Of a stretch of DNA of 64,000 nucleotides, positions 18,143 through 27,377 are shown piece by piece. The stretch is from Bog-532 sp963805255 (GTDB lineage: Bacteria > Actinomycetota > Actinomycetes > Streptosporangiales > Streptosporangiaceae), in assembly GCA_963805255.1 (NCBI GenBank), contig CAWDTK010000007.1, forward strand, positions 1-64,000, read 5' to 3'. The notes under the pieces were generated by a model. The model had not been told where the DNA came from, made no database searches, and saw nothing but the letters and a program-made list of their open reading frames with translations. A program made the position numbers and the translations under genes. How positions within the stretch are numbered: position 1 is the first letter of the stretch; the number at the start of each line of letters is the position of its first letter.

Positions 18143-19025
18143 CGCGGCTTACCAGGAATCGGGCGAGCAGTATGTGCCGTCGATCGTGAAAATGTGCAGG
18201 TGGATGGGGGTGTCTCGCTCGGGGCTTTATGACTGGCGGGATGCGCCGGAATCGGCGACAGCGGAAAGGCGCGGGATACTCGCACTATATGTGAAGAAGT
18301 CATTCGAGGATTCTGACGAGACGTACGGCTACCGGCGGGTCCACGCGGACCTGGTGGCCTGGGGCGTGCCCGCCGGGCCGGAGCTGGTCCGGTCGCTGAT
18401 GCGTGAGCTGGGCCTGGAGCCCTGCCAGCCGCGGCCGTGGCGGTTCAGCCTCACCGAGGGCGACGGCCAGGAGAGCGGCATTCCCGACCTCGTGCACCGG
18501 GATTTCACCGCAGCGGCGCCTGGTGAGAAAATGGTCGGCGACATAACCTACGTTCCGACGTGGCAGGGCTGGCTTTACCTGGCGACAGTTATCGACTGCC
18601 ACACGAGGGAAGTGGTCGGCTGGGCGACGGACGATAACTACAAGACATCGCTTATCGAGAAGGCCATCGAGATGGCCGCCAGCAATCACCCTCTCGCCGA
18701 GAATGCGATTTTCCATTCTGACCGCGGTAGCAACTACACGTCTCAGCAGTTCGCTGGTACGCTCAAAAAGCTTAATCTCCGGCAGTCCGTCGGCCGCACC
18801 GGGATCTGCTACGACAATGCGATGGCCGAATCGTTCTTTGCCGCGCTGAAGAACGAGCGTGTTCACCGTACCCAGTATCCGACTCGTGAACACGCTCGCC
18901 GCGACGTTGTGAGATACATCGAATTCTGGTACAAATACGAAACGTCGGCACTCCGGACTTCAGTACCGGACCCCGCAGCAAGTCCACGAGGAATACCTGG
19001 AACGGCTGTCCGCAGCGTGAATTAA
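18143..19025 (+). pseudogene. IS3 OrfB (rve integrase), remainder, copy 1
   Basis: Compared with the intact orfB at 34529-35440, this copy has lost its first codons to the IS66 insertion and has one extra A near 18935. The extra base turns the FWYNTKRRHSG motif into FWYKYETSA and gives an aberrant tail. The catalytic D-D-E region (VGDITYVPT, IFHSDRGSNY, NAMAESFFAALKNE) is still readable. Confidence 0.9.
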
Positions 19026-19091
19026 CCACAAATCCGCTGTCCGGAAAGCTCGGGGCAGATCAGACTACGCAGTTCGGGGGCATGTCGCCGG

Positions 19092-20976
19092 GTAGCCCCG
19101 GGGAATCTCACCCCGAGGCCCCCACAGAACCGTGCTTAACAGTCTCCCGTTACACGGCTCTTCTCACCTAATCCGTCAGAACTCGGTCATCCATGCCCAG
19201 TGAGCAAACAGTCCGGGCTCTCGTTTCATGAGCCCGTTCCACCAGCCTTTAGCACGCTTGAATGACCTCAGCCGCTTGAACTTCCTGCGAGCCCAGCGCA
19301 CCAGGTAGGTGTTGATACGCCGCAGGAGACCGAACATCTCAGTCCGGTAGAACTTTCCGTAATAATTCATCCAGCCACGGATGACTGGATTCATCCACTC
19401 GGCAAGTCCTGCCAGATCCGAGGTGGTGCGCAGGTTAATCCGCCACCCGCGAATAATGTGACCCTTATCTTTCAGGGCGTCCCCGCTGATCGCCGGGAGG
19501 AATGCTGCAAACATACTCCTCCCATCTCTCGTCGGAGCCTTCCTGACACGGAAGGTATACCCAAGGAACGTGAACGACGTGCACTCATAATCAAGCCGCC
19601 GCTTCCTGTCCTTGCAGTACACCACTCTGGTCTTGTCTGGATGCAATCGCAACCCGACGCTCTCCAGCCGTTGCGACAGCGCCGCCCTCACCTGGAGGGC
19701 TTGGCGTTCGGTCGCACAATGCACCACAGCATCATCAGCGAACCGTTCAAACTCGACGGCCGGGAACTCGCGCTCCAGCCACGAATCAAACGCATAGTGC
19801 ATAAACAGATTAGCGAGCACGGGAGATACTGCCGATCCCTGCGGAGTACCGCATTCCCGTTCCGCCAGCCTGCCATCGGGCATCTGAAGCGGCGCTTTCA
19901 GCCACCTCTTCACATACAGCACCACCCATTTCTGGCTGGTGTTCGCCTCCACCGCCTTGACCATAAGATCATGGTCAACCGAGTCGAAGAACTTCTCGAC
20001 ATCAAGGTCAAGAATCCAGTCCTTCTTCCAGCACCGCTCGCGGCACTTCGCGACCGCATCCAGCGGTGACCTTCCTGGCCGGTACCCGTAGGAGTCGTCA
20101 TGGAAGATCGACTCCGTGCGCGGTTCCAGCTGCAGGGCGGCCACTGTCTGCGCGATCCTGTCGGCGACGGTGGGCACGCCCAGCATTCTTGTGCCCCCGC
20201 CGTGCGGTTTCGGTATTTCAACTGCCCGCACCGGAGGCGGAAAATATGTTCCCGAGGACATCCGGTTCCAGATCTTGTAGAGATTGTTCTCCAGATCGGC
20301 CTCGAAGTCCTCGATGGACACACCATCCACCCCTGCGGCACCCTTATTCCGCTTGACGCTCTTATACGCCTCCCACACCAGCCGCTTCGGTATCTGAAAC
20401 GGTTTTCCTTCCGGACCTGACTTGCCCACTCGTCTCCTCCCAGAGAATCCCCTGGTTGCCCGCGAGAGCAAACCCCAGATGAGCCGGCCCCTTCGCTCCG
20501 CTCCCATTACAGAAGTTTCATCACTACTACGAGCCGGTCCGCCAGCATGCGCCGCAACGGTACTCGGCGCCTCCCGGTTTCTGCCGCTCAGCGCACTCCC
20601 TCTCGCACCCGCCACCTTAAGAACAGTGCAGGTGCGGTATCAGCACATGCCTTCCCATGTTCCGTGCAGAAGCCGCAGACCAGGCTCACGCCACCTCTAT
20701 GCCGGACACCGCCTGGCCAGTAAACGGGCTCCCGCCAAGCTCATCCCGGGGCCGCATTGACGCCCCGGTTCCGATGTCATTTCCTAAATCTCGGCACTTC
20801 ATCAGCGGTTCACTTGCGTTCGTCTTCCTGGTCCCCATCTGACGGCTCTTATACCGCCTTTTCCTCAACGCTCACGACACCAGTCTTCAGCTAATGCCGC
20901 TTGAGGTGATTTGACGCCTCCCCCCGCAGGGCGACGCCAGAGAGCCACAAATCCTCCATCTTCTGCACAGCCGCAC
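19092..20976 (-). ncRNA. Group II intron (IIC-like), left copy
   Basis: On the minus strand the intron starts gtgcggctgtgcag at 20976. It encodes a reverse transcriptase/maturase and ends with domain V (agccgtgtaac ... gcacggttct, about 19126-19160) and a short domain VI ending in CTAC at 19092. The 5' exon just before it holds a terminator-like hairpin (gagtcgt ... acgactc, 20984-21008), the preferred kind of target for class IIC introns. The right copy at 22676-26996 is the same sequence in the opposite direction. Confidence 0.8.
19176..20429 (-). CDS. ltrA: Group II intron reverse transcriptase/maturase, left copy
   Basis: A 417-residue intron-encoded protein. The GTG at 20429 is chosen because GGGAGGAGAC precedes it, while a longer frame upstream belongs to the intron leader. 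The RT blocks are visible: NKGAAGVDGVS (RT-1), RPGRSPLDAVAKC, LDLDVEKFFDSVDH (first Asp), GTPQGSAVSPVLANL and ERFADDAVVH (FADD instead of the usual YADD). Domain X/maturase follows (GWMNYYGKFY). No HNH endonuclease domain is present, as usual for IIC introns. It is identical in translation to the protein at 23223-24476. Confidence 0.9.
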   Translation of the reverse strand: MGKSGPEGKPFQIPKRLVWEAYKSVKRNKGAAGVDGVSIEDFEADLENNLYKIWNRMSSGTYFPPPVRAVEIPKPHGGGTRMLGVPTVADRIAQTVAALQLEPRTESIFHDDSYGYRPGRSPLDAVAKCRERCWKKDWILDLDVEKFFDSVDHDLMVKAVEANTSQKWVVLYVKRWLKAPLQMPDGRLAERECGTPQGSAVSPVLANLFMHYAFDSWLEREFPAVEFERFADDAVVHCATERQALQVRAALSQRLESVGLRLHPDKTRVVYCKDRKRRLDYECTSFTFLGYTFRVRKAPTRDGRSMFAAFLPAISGDALKDKGHIIRGWRINLRTTSDLAGLAEWMNPVIRGWMNYYGKFYRTEMFGLLRRINTYLVRWARRKFKRLRSFKRAKGWWNGLMKREPGLFAHWAWMTEF

Positions 20977-21116
20977 ATGAAACGAGTCGTCTCCTACCGA
21001 TACGACTCCTTTCCGCGCTCATGGCGCAACAATGCCGCTTAGCTTAAGTTGATCTTGGTTTGCCCTGGCGTGTCGCTGCGGGGTGTTTCGGCTGGTTGCC
21101 GGCATGATCGCGGGTT

Positions 21117-22376
21117 ATGACGCAGACTGGCAGTGTGGCTGAGGGCCGCTTGAGCGACTGGATCTCCCTGGGCGTGCTGGCGTCCTGGGTGCCGCGGGAC
21201 GCGGTCGACGAGGCGGTCGAGGCGACGGGGAAGGGCGCGAAGCGGAAAGGCGGGAAGCTCCCGCCGCACGTCATGGTGTATTTCGCGATGGCGCTGGCGC
21301 TTTTCGCCGGGGAGGACTACGAGGAGACCTGGGTCCGGCTGTCGGAGACCCTGGCGGACTGGGGCTGCTGGGACCCGTCACAGGCCACGGTGACGACGGG
21401 CGGGCTGACGCAGGCGCGGCAGCGGCTCGGGCATGAGCCCGTGAGAGAAGTGTTCGCGCAGGTCGCCAGGCCGGTGGCGACGGAGGACACGCCGTGGGCG
21501 TTCCTGGGCCCGTGGCGGAAGATGAGCATGGACGGCCTGGAATGGGATATCCCGGACACGAAGCCGAACGCTGCGGCGTTCGGGTACCCCGGGACCGGCA
21601 AGGACGCCGCACCGGCGGCGTTTCCCAAGGCCAGGGCGGTGACGATCGGCGAGTGCGCATCGCATGCGCCGGCGCTGGCCGCGATCGGCCCGTGCGTGTC
21701 CAAGGGCAGCGGCGAGCAGTCCCTGGCCCGCCAGCTCTACCCGCACCTGCGGGAAGACTGGCTGCTCATCGCCGACCGCAACTTTTATAACTGGCAGGAC
21801 TGGTGCACCGCCGCGGACACCGGCGCGGCGCTCCTGTGGCGGGTGAAATCCGACCTCACGCTCCCGCCGCTGGAGTTGCATCCGGACGGCTCCTACCGGT
21901 CCGTGCTGGTAAACCCCAAGATCAGGGGCAAGGCCCGGGAGGAACTCCTGGAGGCCGCCCGCGCCGGGGAGGACCTGGACCCGGAGAAAGCCCGGTGCGT
22001 GCGCGTGATCGAGTACGAGGTCCCCGACCGCGAGGGCGACGGGAAGGACGAGGTCATCGCCCTGATCACCACCATCGTGGACTTCCCGGACGCCCCTGCG
22101 GCCGTCCTCGCGCAGGCCTATCACGAAAGATGGGAGCACGAGACCGGGAACGCCCAGCTCAAGACCTACCTCCGCGGCCCCGGGAAGATCCTGCGCTCCG
22201 AATCGCCGGACATGGTGAAACAGGAGATCTGGGGCTACCTGCTCACCCACTACGCGATCAGCGCCCTGATCTGCACCGCCGCCACGAACGCGGGCACCGA
22301 CCCGGACCGGGTCAAATTCAAGAGGACGGTCCGCATCATCCGCCGCCGGGCCTCGGGCCCGGCTTTTCCCCCCTAA
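21117..22376 (+). CDS. IS4-family transposase, main frame
   Basis: A 419-residue frame with the IS4 pattern: N-terminal helical domain (VMVYFAMALALFAGEDYEE), SMDGLEWDIPDTKPN (first Asp), LLIADRNFYNW (second Asp) and YHERWEHETGNAQLKTYL (Y-E signature). The start codon is an ATG at 21117. The frame stops in GCTTTTCCCCCCTAA. The family C-terminus continues one frame over (22378-22599), so the protein may be completed by +1 frameshifting or be truncated by an indel. Confidence 0.8.
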   Translation: MTQTGSVAEGRLSDWISLGVLASWVPRDAVDEAVEATGKGAKRKGGKLPPHVMVYFAMALALFAGEDYEETWVRLSETLADWGCWDPSQATVTTGGLTQARQRLGHEPVREVFAQVARPVATEDTPWAFLGPWRKMSMDGLEWDIPDTKPNAAAFGYPGTGKDAAPAAFPKARAVTIGECASHAPALAAIGPCVSKGSGEQSLARQLYPHLREDWLLIADRNFYNWQDWCTAADTGAALLWRVKSDLTLPPLELHPDGSYRSVLVNPKIRGKAREELLEAARAGEDLDPEKARCVRVIEYEVPDREGDGKDEVIALITTIVDFPDAPAAVLAQAYHERWEHETGNAQLKTYLRGPGKILRSESPDMVKQEIWGYLLTHYAISALICTAATNAGTDPDRVKFKRTVRIIRRRASGPAFPP

Positions 22377-22599
22377 CCGGCAGCAGCGCATCCTCGACCG
22401 TGTCATGGCCGCTATCACGGACCCGCAGCAGCTCAACACGCGGCGCGAACGCAGCTACCCCCGCGTCGTCAAGCGCGCCCGCCACAACCATTACCCCGTC
22501 AAGAAACCCGGCCAGCACGGCACCCGCCACGACGCCCCCGCCACCATCAAACTCGCCAACCCCATCCTGACCAGCGCAAAGGCCAGAACCGCAGCATGA
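22377..22599 (+). pseudogene. IS4-family transposase, C-terminal frame
   Basis: Reading +1 relative to the main frame gives NRQQRILDRVMAAITDPQQL, then RRERSYPRVVKRARHNHYPVKK. This is the usual basic tail of this transposase group. It is connected to the main frame at the sequence CCC CCC TAA C. Confidence 0.7.
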
Positions 22600-23222
22600 T
22601 CAAAATAAGCTAAGCGGCATTGTTGCGCCATGAGCGCGGAAAGGAGTCGTATCGGTAGGAGACGACTCGTTTGATGTGCGGCTGTGCAGAAGATGGAGGA
22701 TTTGTGGCTCTCTGGCGTCGCCCTGCGGGGGGAGGCGTCAAATCACCTCAAGCGGCATTAGCTGAAGACTGGTGTCGTGAGCGTTGAGGAAAAGGCGGTA
22801 TAAGAGCCGTCAGATGGGGACCAGGAAGACGAACGCAAGTGAACCGCTGATGAAGTGCCGAGATTTAGGAAATGACATCGGAACCGGGGCGTCAATGCGG
22901 CCCCGGGATGAGCTTGGCGGGAGCCCGTTTACTGGCCAGGCGGTGTCCGGCATAGAGGTGGCGTGAGCCTGGTCTGCGGCTTCTGCACGGAACATGGGAA
23001 GGCATGTGCTGATACCGCACCTGCACTGTTCTTAAGGTGGCGGGTGCGAGAGGGAGTGCGCTGAGCGGCAGAAACCGGGAGGCGCCGAGTACCGTTGCGG
23101 CGCATGCTGGCGGACCGGCTCGTAGTAGTGATGAAACTTCTGTAATGGGAGCGGAGCGAAGGGGCCGGCTCATCTGGGGTTTGCTCTCGCGGGCAACCAG
23201 GGGATTCTCTGGGAGGAGACGA

Positions 23223-24476
23223 GTGGGCAAGTCAGGTCCGGAAGGAAAACCGTTTCAGATACCGAAGCGGCTGGTGTGGGAGGCGTATAAGAGCGTCAAG
23301 CGGAATAAGGGTGCCGCAGGGGTGGATGGTGTGTCCATCGAGGACTTCGAGGCCGATCTGGAGAACAATCTCTACAAGATCTGGAACCGGATGTCCTCGG
23401 GAACATATTTTCCGCCTCCGGTGCGGGCAGTTGAAATACCGAAACCGCACGGCGGGGGCACAAGAATGCTGGGCGTGCCCACCGTCGCCGACAGGATCGC
23501 GCAGACAGTGGCCGCCCTGCAGCTGGAACCGCGCACGGAGTCGATCTTCCATGACGACTCCTACGGGTACCGGCCAGGAAGGTCACCGCTGGATGCGGTC
23601 GCGAAGTGCCGCGAGCGGTGCTGGAAGAAGGACTGGATTCTTGACCTTGATGTCGAGAAGTTCTTCGACTCGGTTGACCATGATCTTATGGTCAAGGCGG
23701 TGGAGGCGAACACCAGCCAGAAATGGGTGGTGCTGTATGTGAAGAGGTGGCTGAAAGCGCCGCTTCAGATGCCCGATGGCAGGCTGGCGGAACGGGAATG
23801 CGGTACTCCGCAGGGATCGGCAGTATCTCCCGTGCTCGCTAATCTGTTTATGCACTATGCGTTTGATTCGTGGCTGGAGCGCGAGTTCCCGGCCGTCGAG
23901 TTTGAACGGTTCGCTGATGATGCTGTGGTGCATTGTGCGACCGAACGCCAAGCCCTCCAGGTGAGGGCGGCGCTGTCGCAACGGCTGGAGAGCGTCGGGT
24001 TGCGATTGCATCCAGACAAGACCAGAGTGGTGTACTGCAAGGACAGGAAGCGGCGGCTTGATTATGAGTGCACGTCGTTCACGTTCCTTGGGTATACCTT
24101 CCGTGTCAGGAAGGCTCCGACGAGAGATGGGAGGAGTATGTTTGCAGCATTCCTCCCGGCGATCAGCGGGGACGCCCTGAAAGATAAGGGTCACATTATT
24201 CGCGGGTGGCGGATTAACCTGCGCACCACCTCGGATCTGGCAGGACTTGCCGAGTGGATGAATCCAGTCATCCGTGGCTGGATGAATTATTACGGAAAGT
24301 TCTACCGGACTGAGATGTTCGGTCTCCTGCGGCGTATCAACACCTACCTGGTGCGCTGGGCTCGCAGGAAGTTCAAGCGGCTGAGGTCATTCAAGCGTGC
24401 TAAAGGCTGGTGGAACGGGCTCATGAAACGAGAGCCCGGACTGTTTGCTCACTGGGCATGGATGACCGAGTTCTGA
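23223..24476 (+). CDS. ltrA: Group II intron reverse transcriptase/maturase, right copy
   Basis: Identical in translation to the left-arm protein. It has RT blocks with GTPQGSAVSP and FADDAVVH, a maturase domain, and no endonuclease. The GTG start follows GGGAGGAGAC. Such proteins assist splicing and reverse-splice the intron RNA into DNA. This copy could serve the left intron in trans even though its own intron is disrupted at the 3' end. Confidence 0.9.
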   Translation: MGKSGPEGKPFQIPKRLVWEAYKSVKRNKGAAGVDGVSIEDFEADLENNLYKIWNRMSSGTYFPPPVRAVEIPKPHGGGTRMLGVPTVADRIAQTVAALQLEPRTESIFHDDSYGYRPGRSPLDAVAKCRERCWKKDWILDLDVEKFFDSVDHDLMVKAVEANTSQKWVVLYVKRWLKAPLQMPDGRLAERECGTPQGSAVSPVLANLFMHYAFDSWLEREFPAVEFERFADDAVVHCATERQALQVRAALSQRLESVGLRLHPDKTRVVYCKDRKRRLDYECTSFTFLGYTFRVRKAPTRDGRSMFAAFLPAISGDALKDKGHIIRGWRINLRTTSDLAGLAEWMNPVIRGWMNYYGKFYRTEMFGLLRRINTYLVRWARRKFKRLRSFKRAKGWWNGLMKREPGLFAHWAWMTEF

Positions 24477-24631
24477 CGGATTAGGTGAGAAGAGCCGTGT
24501 AACGGGAGACTGTTAAGCACGGTTCTGTGGGGGCCCAGATCTCCGGCAACGGCGAAACGTGTAGTCCGTGACGTGCGGTTTTATCCGCGATCATCTGTGC
24601 GTAATTCTTAAAGCTTTGGTAGTATAGTGGC

Positions 24632-26935
24632 ATGTCAGCAGCGGTTGCGGCGATCCTGGAAGGCATGCCAGAGGCACGGGACCTTCGGATGCTCACCTCG
24701 GGGGGCCGGTGCGTGATCTCGGCCGGGCCGGTGGTCCTGTTCGAGTACGACGCCGCTGATACCGCGATGCGGAACATCGCGCTGGCGACGCTGCGGCAGC
24801 TGGGGTTCAGGGGCCGGACGGTCGCGGCGGTGCTGGGGCTGACGGAGAACTACGTCTCCACGCTGCATAACGCGGCGATGCGGGAAGGGTCGGCGGCGCT
24901 GATCGGGCAGCCGCGGCCGGGCCGGCCCGGGACGGTCAGCCCGGCGCAGTGGGCGCAGGCCAGCCAGCTGCGGGCGCAGGGCGCCAGCGACGCGCAGATC
25001 GGGCGGCAGCTGGGGGTGGCGCACACCACGATCAGCCGCCGCCTGGGCCGGCGCGGGCAGGCGGCCGGCGGCGGCGAGCCCGGCTGGGCGCCCGCGGAAC
25101 CCCTGTTCACCGAGCCGAAGCCGGCCACCCCAGCTGAGACCGGGCCTGCGGCTGATCCCGAGCCGGAGGCTGAGGCTGATGCCGGGCCGGCGGCCAGGGT
25201 TCAGGCAGAGCCCGCAGCTGAGCCTGCGGCATCACCCGAGCCTGCGGCATCGCCTGAGCCTGCGGCATCGCCTGAGCCTGCGGCATCGCCTGAGCCTGCG
25301 GCAGGGCCAGGACCGGGGGCCGGGGAGCCTGGGGCGGGCGGCCCTGGCGGGCTGCCGTCGTGGCCCCTGGTTCCTGAGGGGGTGTTCCGGTCCCGGTATG
25401 CGGGGGCGATGCTGCTGCACGGGTTCTTCGCCCGGGCCGGCGCCGGCGCGGTGCTGGCCCAGGCCGGCGGGCGGGCGGCGGAGCCGGGAGACGCGGCGGT
25501 GCTGGCCGCGGTGAGCATGTGCTTCGCGCTGGGCGCGGCGACCACCGAGCAGTTCAAGCACCTGACCGCTGCTGAGGCCGGGCCGCTGGCCGGGCTCGGG
25601 ACCTTGCCGGGCCTGCGGGCGCTGCGGCCCCGGCTGGCGCAGATCGCCGACGCCGCGGACCCGGTGGCGGTGCAGCGGCTGTTCGCGTCCGCGATGCTCA
25701 CCGCGGACCCGGTCCTGTCCGGTGTCTATTACGTCGATGACCACTTCGTCCCGTATACGGGCGCCAAGCCGGTCGCCAAGGGCTGGAACAACAAGCGTGG
25801 GCGCGCTGAGCGAGGGCGCGCGGACACCCACGTGACCGCGCACGACGGGCGGGCGGTGTGCTTCGTCACCGGGGAGCCGTCCGGGCTGAGCACCACGCTG
25901 CCGCTGGCCCTGGCCGAGCTGAGGAAAGCCGCCGGCCCGGGCGCGAAGATCATGCTCGGGTTCGACCGCGGCGGCGCCTATCCCCAGGTGTTCAGGCACT
26001 GCCGCGAGCAGGACGTGCACTGGGTCACCTACCGGCGGGCGCCGCTGGCCGTCCCGGCGATGCTGCCGGTCATCACCACCATCACCGTCGTCGGCCGGCA
26101 GCGGGAAATCGCCTGGGCCGATGAGAAAGTGCAGATCAAGGACTACGGCGAAGCCCGGCAGATCACCCTGTTCGAGCACGGCCAGGTCGTGCTGCAGATC
26201 CTGACCTCGGACTTGCAGGCGTGCCCGGCGGGCATCTTGTCCTGGCTGAAATCCCGGTGGCGGGAGGAGAACTTCCTGAAGTACGCCTCCGAGAACTACG
26301 GGATCGGCAAGATCTGCGACTACATCGCCAGCATCGAGACCAACACCAAGATCATCGATAACCCGGCCCGCAAGAAAGCCAGCGCCGCGGTCCGCGAAGC
26401 GGAGAAGAGGCTGGCCGCCGCCGAGCGCGCCCTAGCCGGGCTGCTCGCCGGCCCCACGCTGACCGCCGCTGCCAAGAACGCGGCCATCCCCGCCGCCCAG
26501 TCCAAGATCACCCGCGCCCGCAAGGCCGTGGCCGCCGCCGTCGATGCCCGCAAGGACATCCCCGCCAAGCTGCCCGCCTCCGACATCGACCCCGACGCGA
26601 AGAAAGCGCTGCTGCGCACGGGCCGCCGCGGCCTGCAGATGGTCCTGCGGCTGCTCGCCCACAATGCCGAGCACTGGGTATCGAACCAGCTCAACGCCTA
26701 CCTCCGCGACGACGACGAGTACCGCGCCATCACCCGCCAGACCATCATCCGCGGCCTGGCCGGCGTCATCACCTACACACCGGACGCGATAACCGTCCAG
26801 CTCGACCTGCCCCGCGCGCCCCGCGTCGCCCGCGCCCTGACGATGCTCATCGAGCAGGTCAACAACGAACCACCCGTCATGCCCGGCGACACCCGCCCCG
26901 TCACCTACCGGCTCAACCCCGAACCCGGCCTTTAA
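24632..26935 (+). CDS. Large DDE-type transposase of insertion sequence B (767 aa)
   Basis: A paralogue in architecture of the 1020-3431 transposase. ATG start at 24632. N-terminal HTH segments (VAAVLGLTENYVSTLHNAAM; DAQIGRQLGVAHTTISRRLG) are followed by a Pro/Glu/Ala linker with six-residue repeats (ASPEPA). The predicted catalytic residues sit in YYVDDHF (about 368), LGFDRGGAY (about 445) and SRWREENFLKY (about 543). The basic helical C-terminal region resembles that of element A. Intact. Its IS family is not recognised. Confidence 0.85.
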   Translation: MSAAVAAILEGMPEARDLRMLTSGGRCVISAGPVVLFEYDAADTAMRNIALATLRQLGFRGRTVAAVLGLTENYVSTLHNAAMREGSAALIGQPRPGRPGTVSPAQWAQASQLRAQGASDAQIGRQLGVAHTTISRRLGRRGQAAGGGEPGWAPAEPLFTEPKPATPAETGPAADPEPEAEADAGPAARVQAEPAAEPAASPEPAASPEPAASPEPAASPEPAAGPGPGAGEPGAGGPGGLPSWPLVPEGVFRSRYAGAMLLHGFFARAGAGAVLAQAGGRAAEPGDAAVLAAVSMCFALGAATTEQFKHLTAAEAGPLAGLGTLPGLRALRPRLAQIADAADPVAVQRLFASAMLTADPVLSGVYYVDDHFVPYTGAKPVAKGWNNKRGRAERGRADTHVTAHDGRAVCFVTGEPSGLSTTLPLALAELRKAAGPGAKIMLGFDRGGAYPQVFRHCREQDVHWVTYRRAPLAVPAMLPVITTITVVGRQREIAWADEKVQIKDYGEARQITLFEHGQVVLQILTSDLQACPAGILSWLKSRWREENFLKYASENYGIGKICDYIASIETNTKIIDNPARKKASAAVREAEKRLAAAERALAGLLAGPTLTAAAKNAAIPAAQSKITRARKAVAAAVDARKDIPAKLPASDIDPDAKKALLRTGRRGLQMVLRLLAHNAEHWVSNQLNAYLRDDDEYRAITRQTIIRGLAGVITYTPDAITVQLDLPRAPRVARALTMLIEQVNNEPPVMPGDTRPVTYRLNPEPGL
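25220..25303 (+). repeat. 18-bp tandem repeats in the transposase linker
   Basis: Between four and five units of gagcctgcggcatcgcct encode the ASPEPA repeats of the element B transposase linker. The number of units probably varies between copies. Confidence 0.8.
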
Positions 26936-27010
26936 CTCCCCACGCACAGCGTTTGCCGGAGATCTGGGGCCTCGGGGTGAGATTCCCCGGGGCTACCCGG
27001 CGGGGCATGT

Positions 27011-27093
27011 CCCCGAGATGTCCCCGAACTGCCGTCAACAGCCAACGATCGCCGCCAGCAACAACCTGCGGACATGAAGCTCGCGCGGGCTTT
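27011..27093. repeat. Dispersed 83-bp repeat, copy 1
   Basis: About 83 bp from ccccgagatgtccccgaa through gaagctcgcgcgggcttt are related (roughly 80 percent by eye) to 48719-48802. A shorter related piece (atgcccccgaactgc) flanks the left intron near 19068-19085 in inverse orientation. It may be remnants of an attachment region or of a small element. Confidence 0.55.
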
Positions 27094-27123
27094 GGGCCTT
27101 ATGGAGAATTCTCCATAAGGCCC
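27094..27123. repeat. Perfect 30-bp palindrome
   Basis: gggccttatggagaa is followed immediately by its exact reverse complement, with no spacer. It lies in non-coding DNA between intron/IS debris and an IS4 element. It could be an operator, a recombination site or a strong terminator-like cruciform. Confidence 0.8.
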
Positions 27124-27377
27124 AGTATGCGGAACCGGGGATTATGCGGAACGGCTTTGCCCGGGTGGCCGGGGCTGCTTGCCGGGGTGGGGCCAACGCC
27201 ATTGACTTAAGGGGTTTGGCCGGTGAACTGGGATGTTACGTGTGCGGCCTGCGTCAGCCCGTGGTGGCGGTGTCCCGCGCTTGTCCGGCGTGTCGCGGGC
27301 GTAGATCGGCTGGAATGAGCGGCGGCTCCTGGTATGAGGACTGATGTCTGAAGTCAGTTCTAGCCCAGGAGCCGTGC

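Larger units (their letters stand above)
16078..19062. mobile_element. IS3-family element, copy 1, interrupted by IS66
   Basis: The ends are tggggtgccccgaag ... ggggcagatca (TG...CA termini). A GAC target duplication is at 16075-16077 and 19063-19065. Outside the inserted 16464-18134 element it is almost identical to the intact copy at 34178-35482. One extra A near 18935 shifts the end of orfB. Confidence 0.9.
21046..22606. mobile_element. IS4-type transposase segment between inverted group II introns
   Basis: The segment between the two inverted intron-bearing arms. The arms are identical from 21046 outwards (left) and 22606 outwards (right), beginning taagctaagcggcattgttg. The true IS ends may lie in the arms, since gccgcttagctta is mirrored at both sides, or the arms may be later duplications. 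No target duplication could be assigned. Confidence 0.6.
24536..26966. mobile_element. Large-transposase insertion sequence B with GGGCC duplication
   Basis: The terminal repeats are cagatctccggcaa (left) and its exact complement (right, 26953-26966), giving 2431 bp. GGGCC flanks at 24531-24535 and 26967-26971. Removal restores an intron domain VI identical to the left intron copy, which fixes the boundaries independently. It is related to element A (872-3457). Confidence 0.9.
22676..26996 (+). ncRNA. Group II intron (IIC-like), right copy, split by insertion sequence B
   Basis: This is the same intron as 19092-20976 in direct orientation. It starts at gtgcgg (22676), encodes the maturase at 23223-24476, and has domain V at about 24492-24526. 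Domain VI is cut at 24535 by insertion sequence B (24536-26966). The last 25 bases (ctcggggtgagattcccc, to CTAC) lie at 26972-26996. The GGGCC duplication flanks the IS. The upstream hairpin (22644-22668) matches the mirror copy. An intron with a 2.4-kb insert in domain VI is unlikely to splice normally. Confidence 0.8.
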
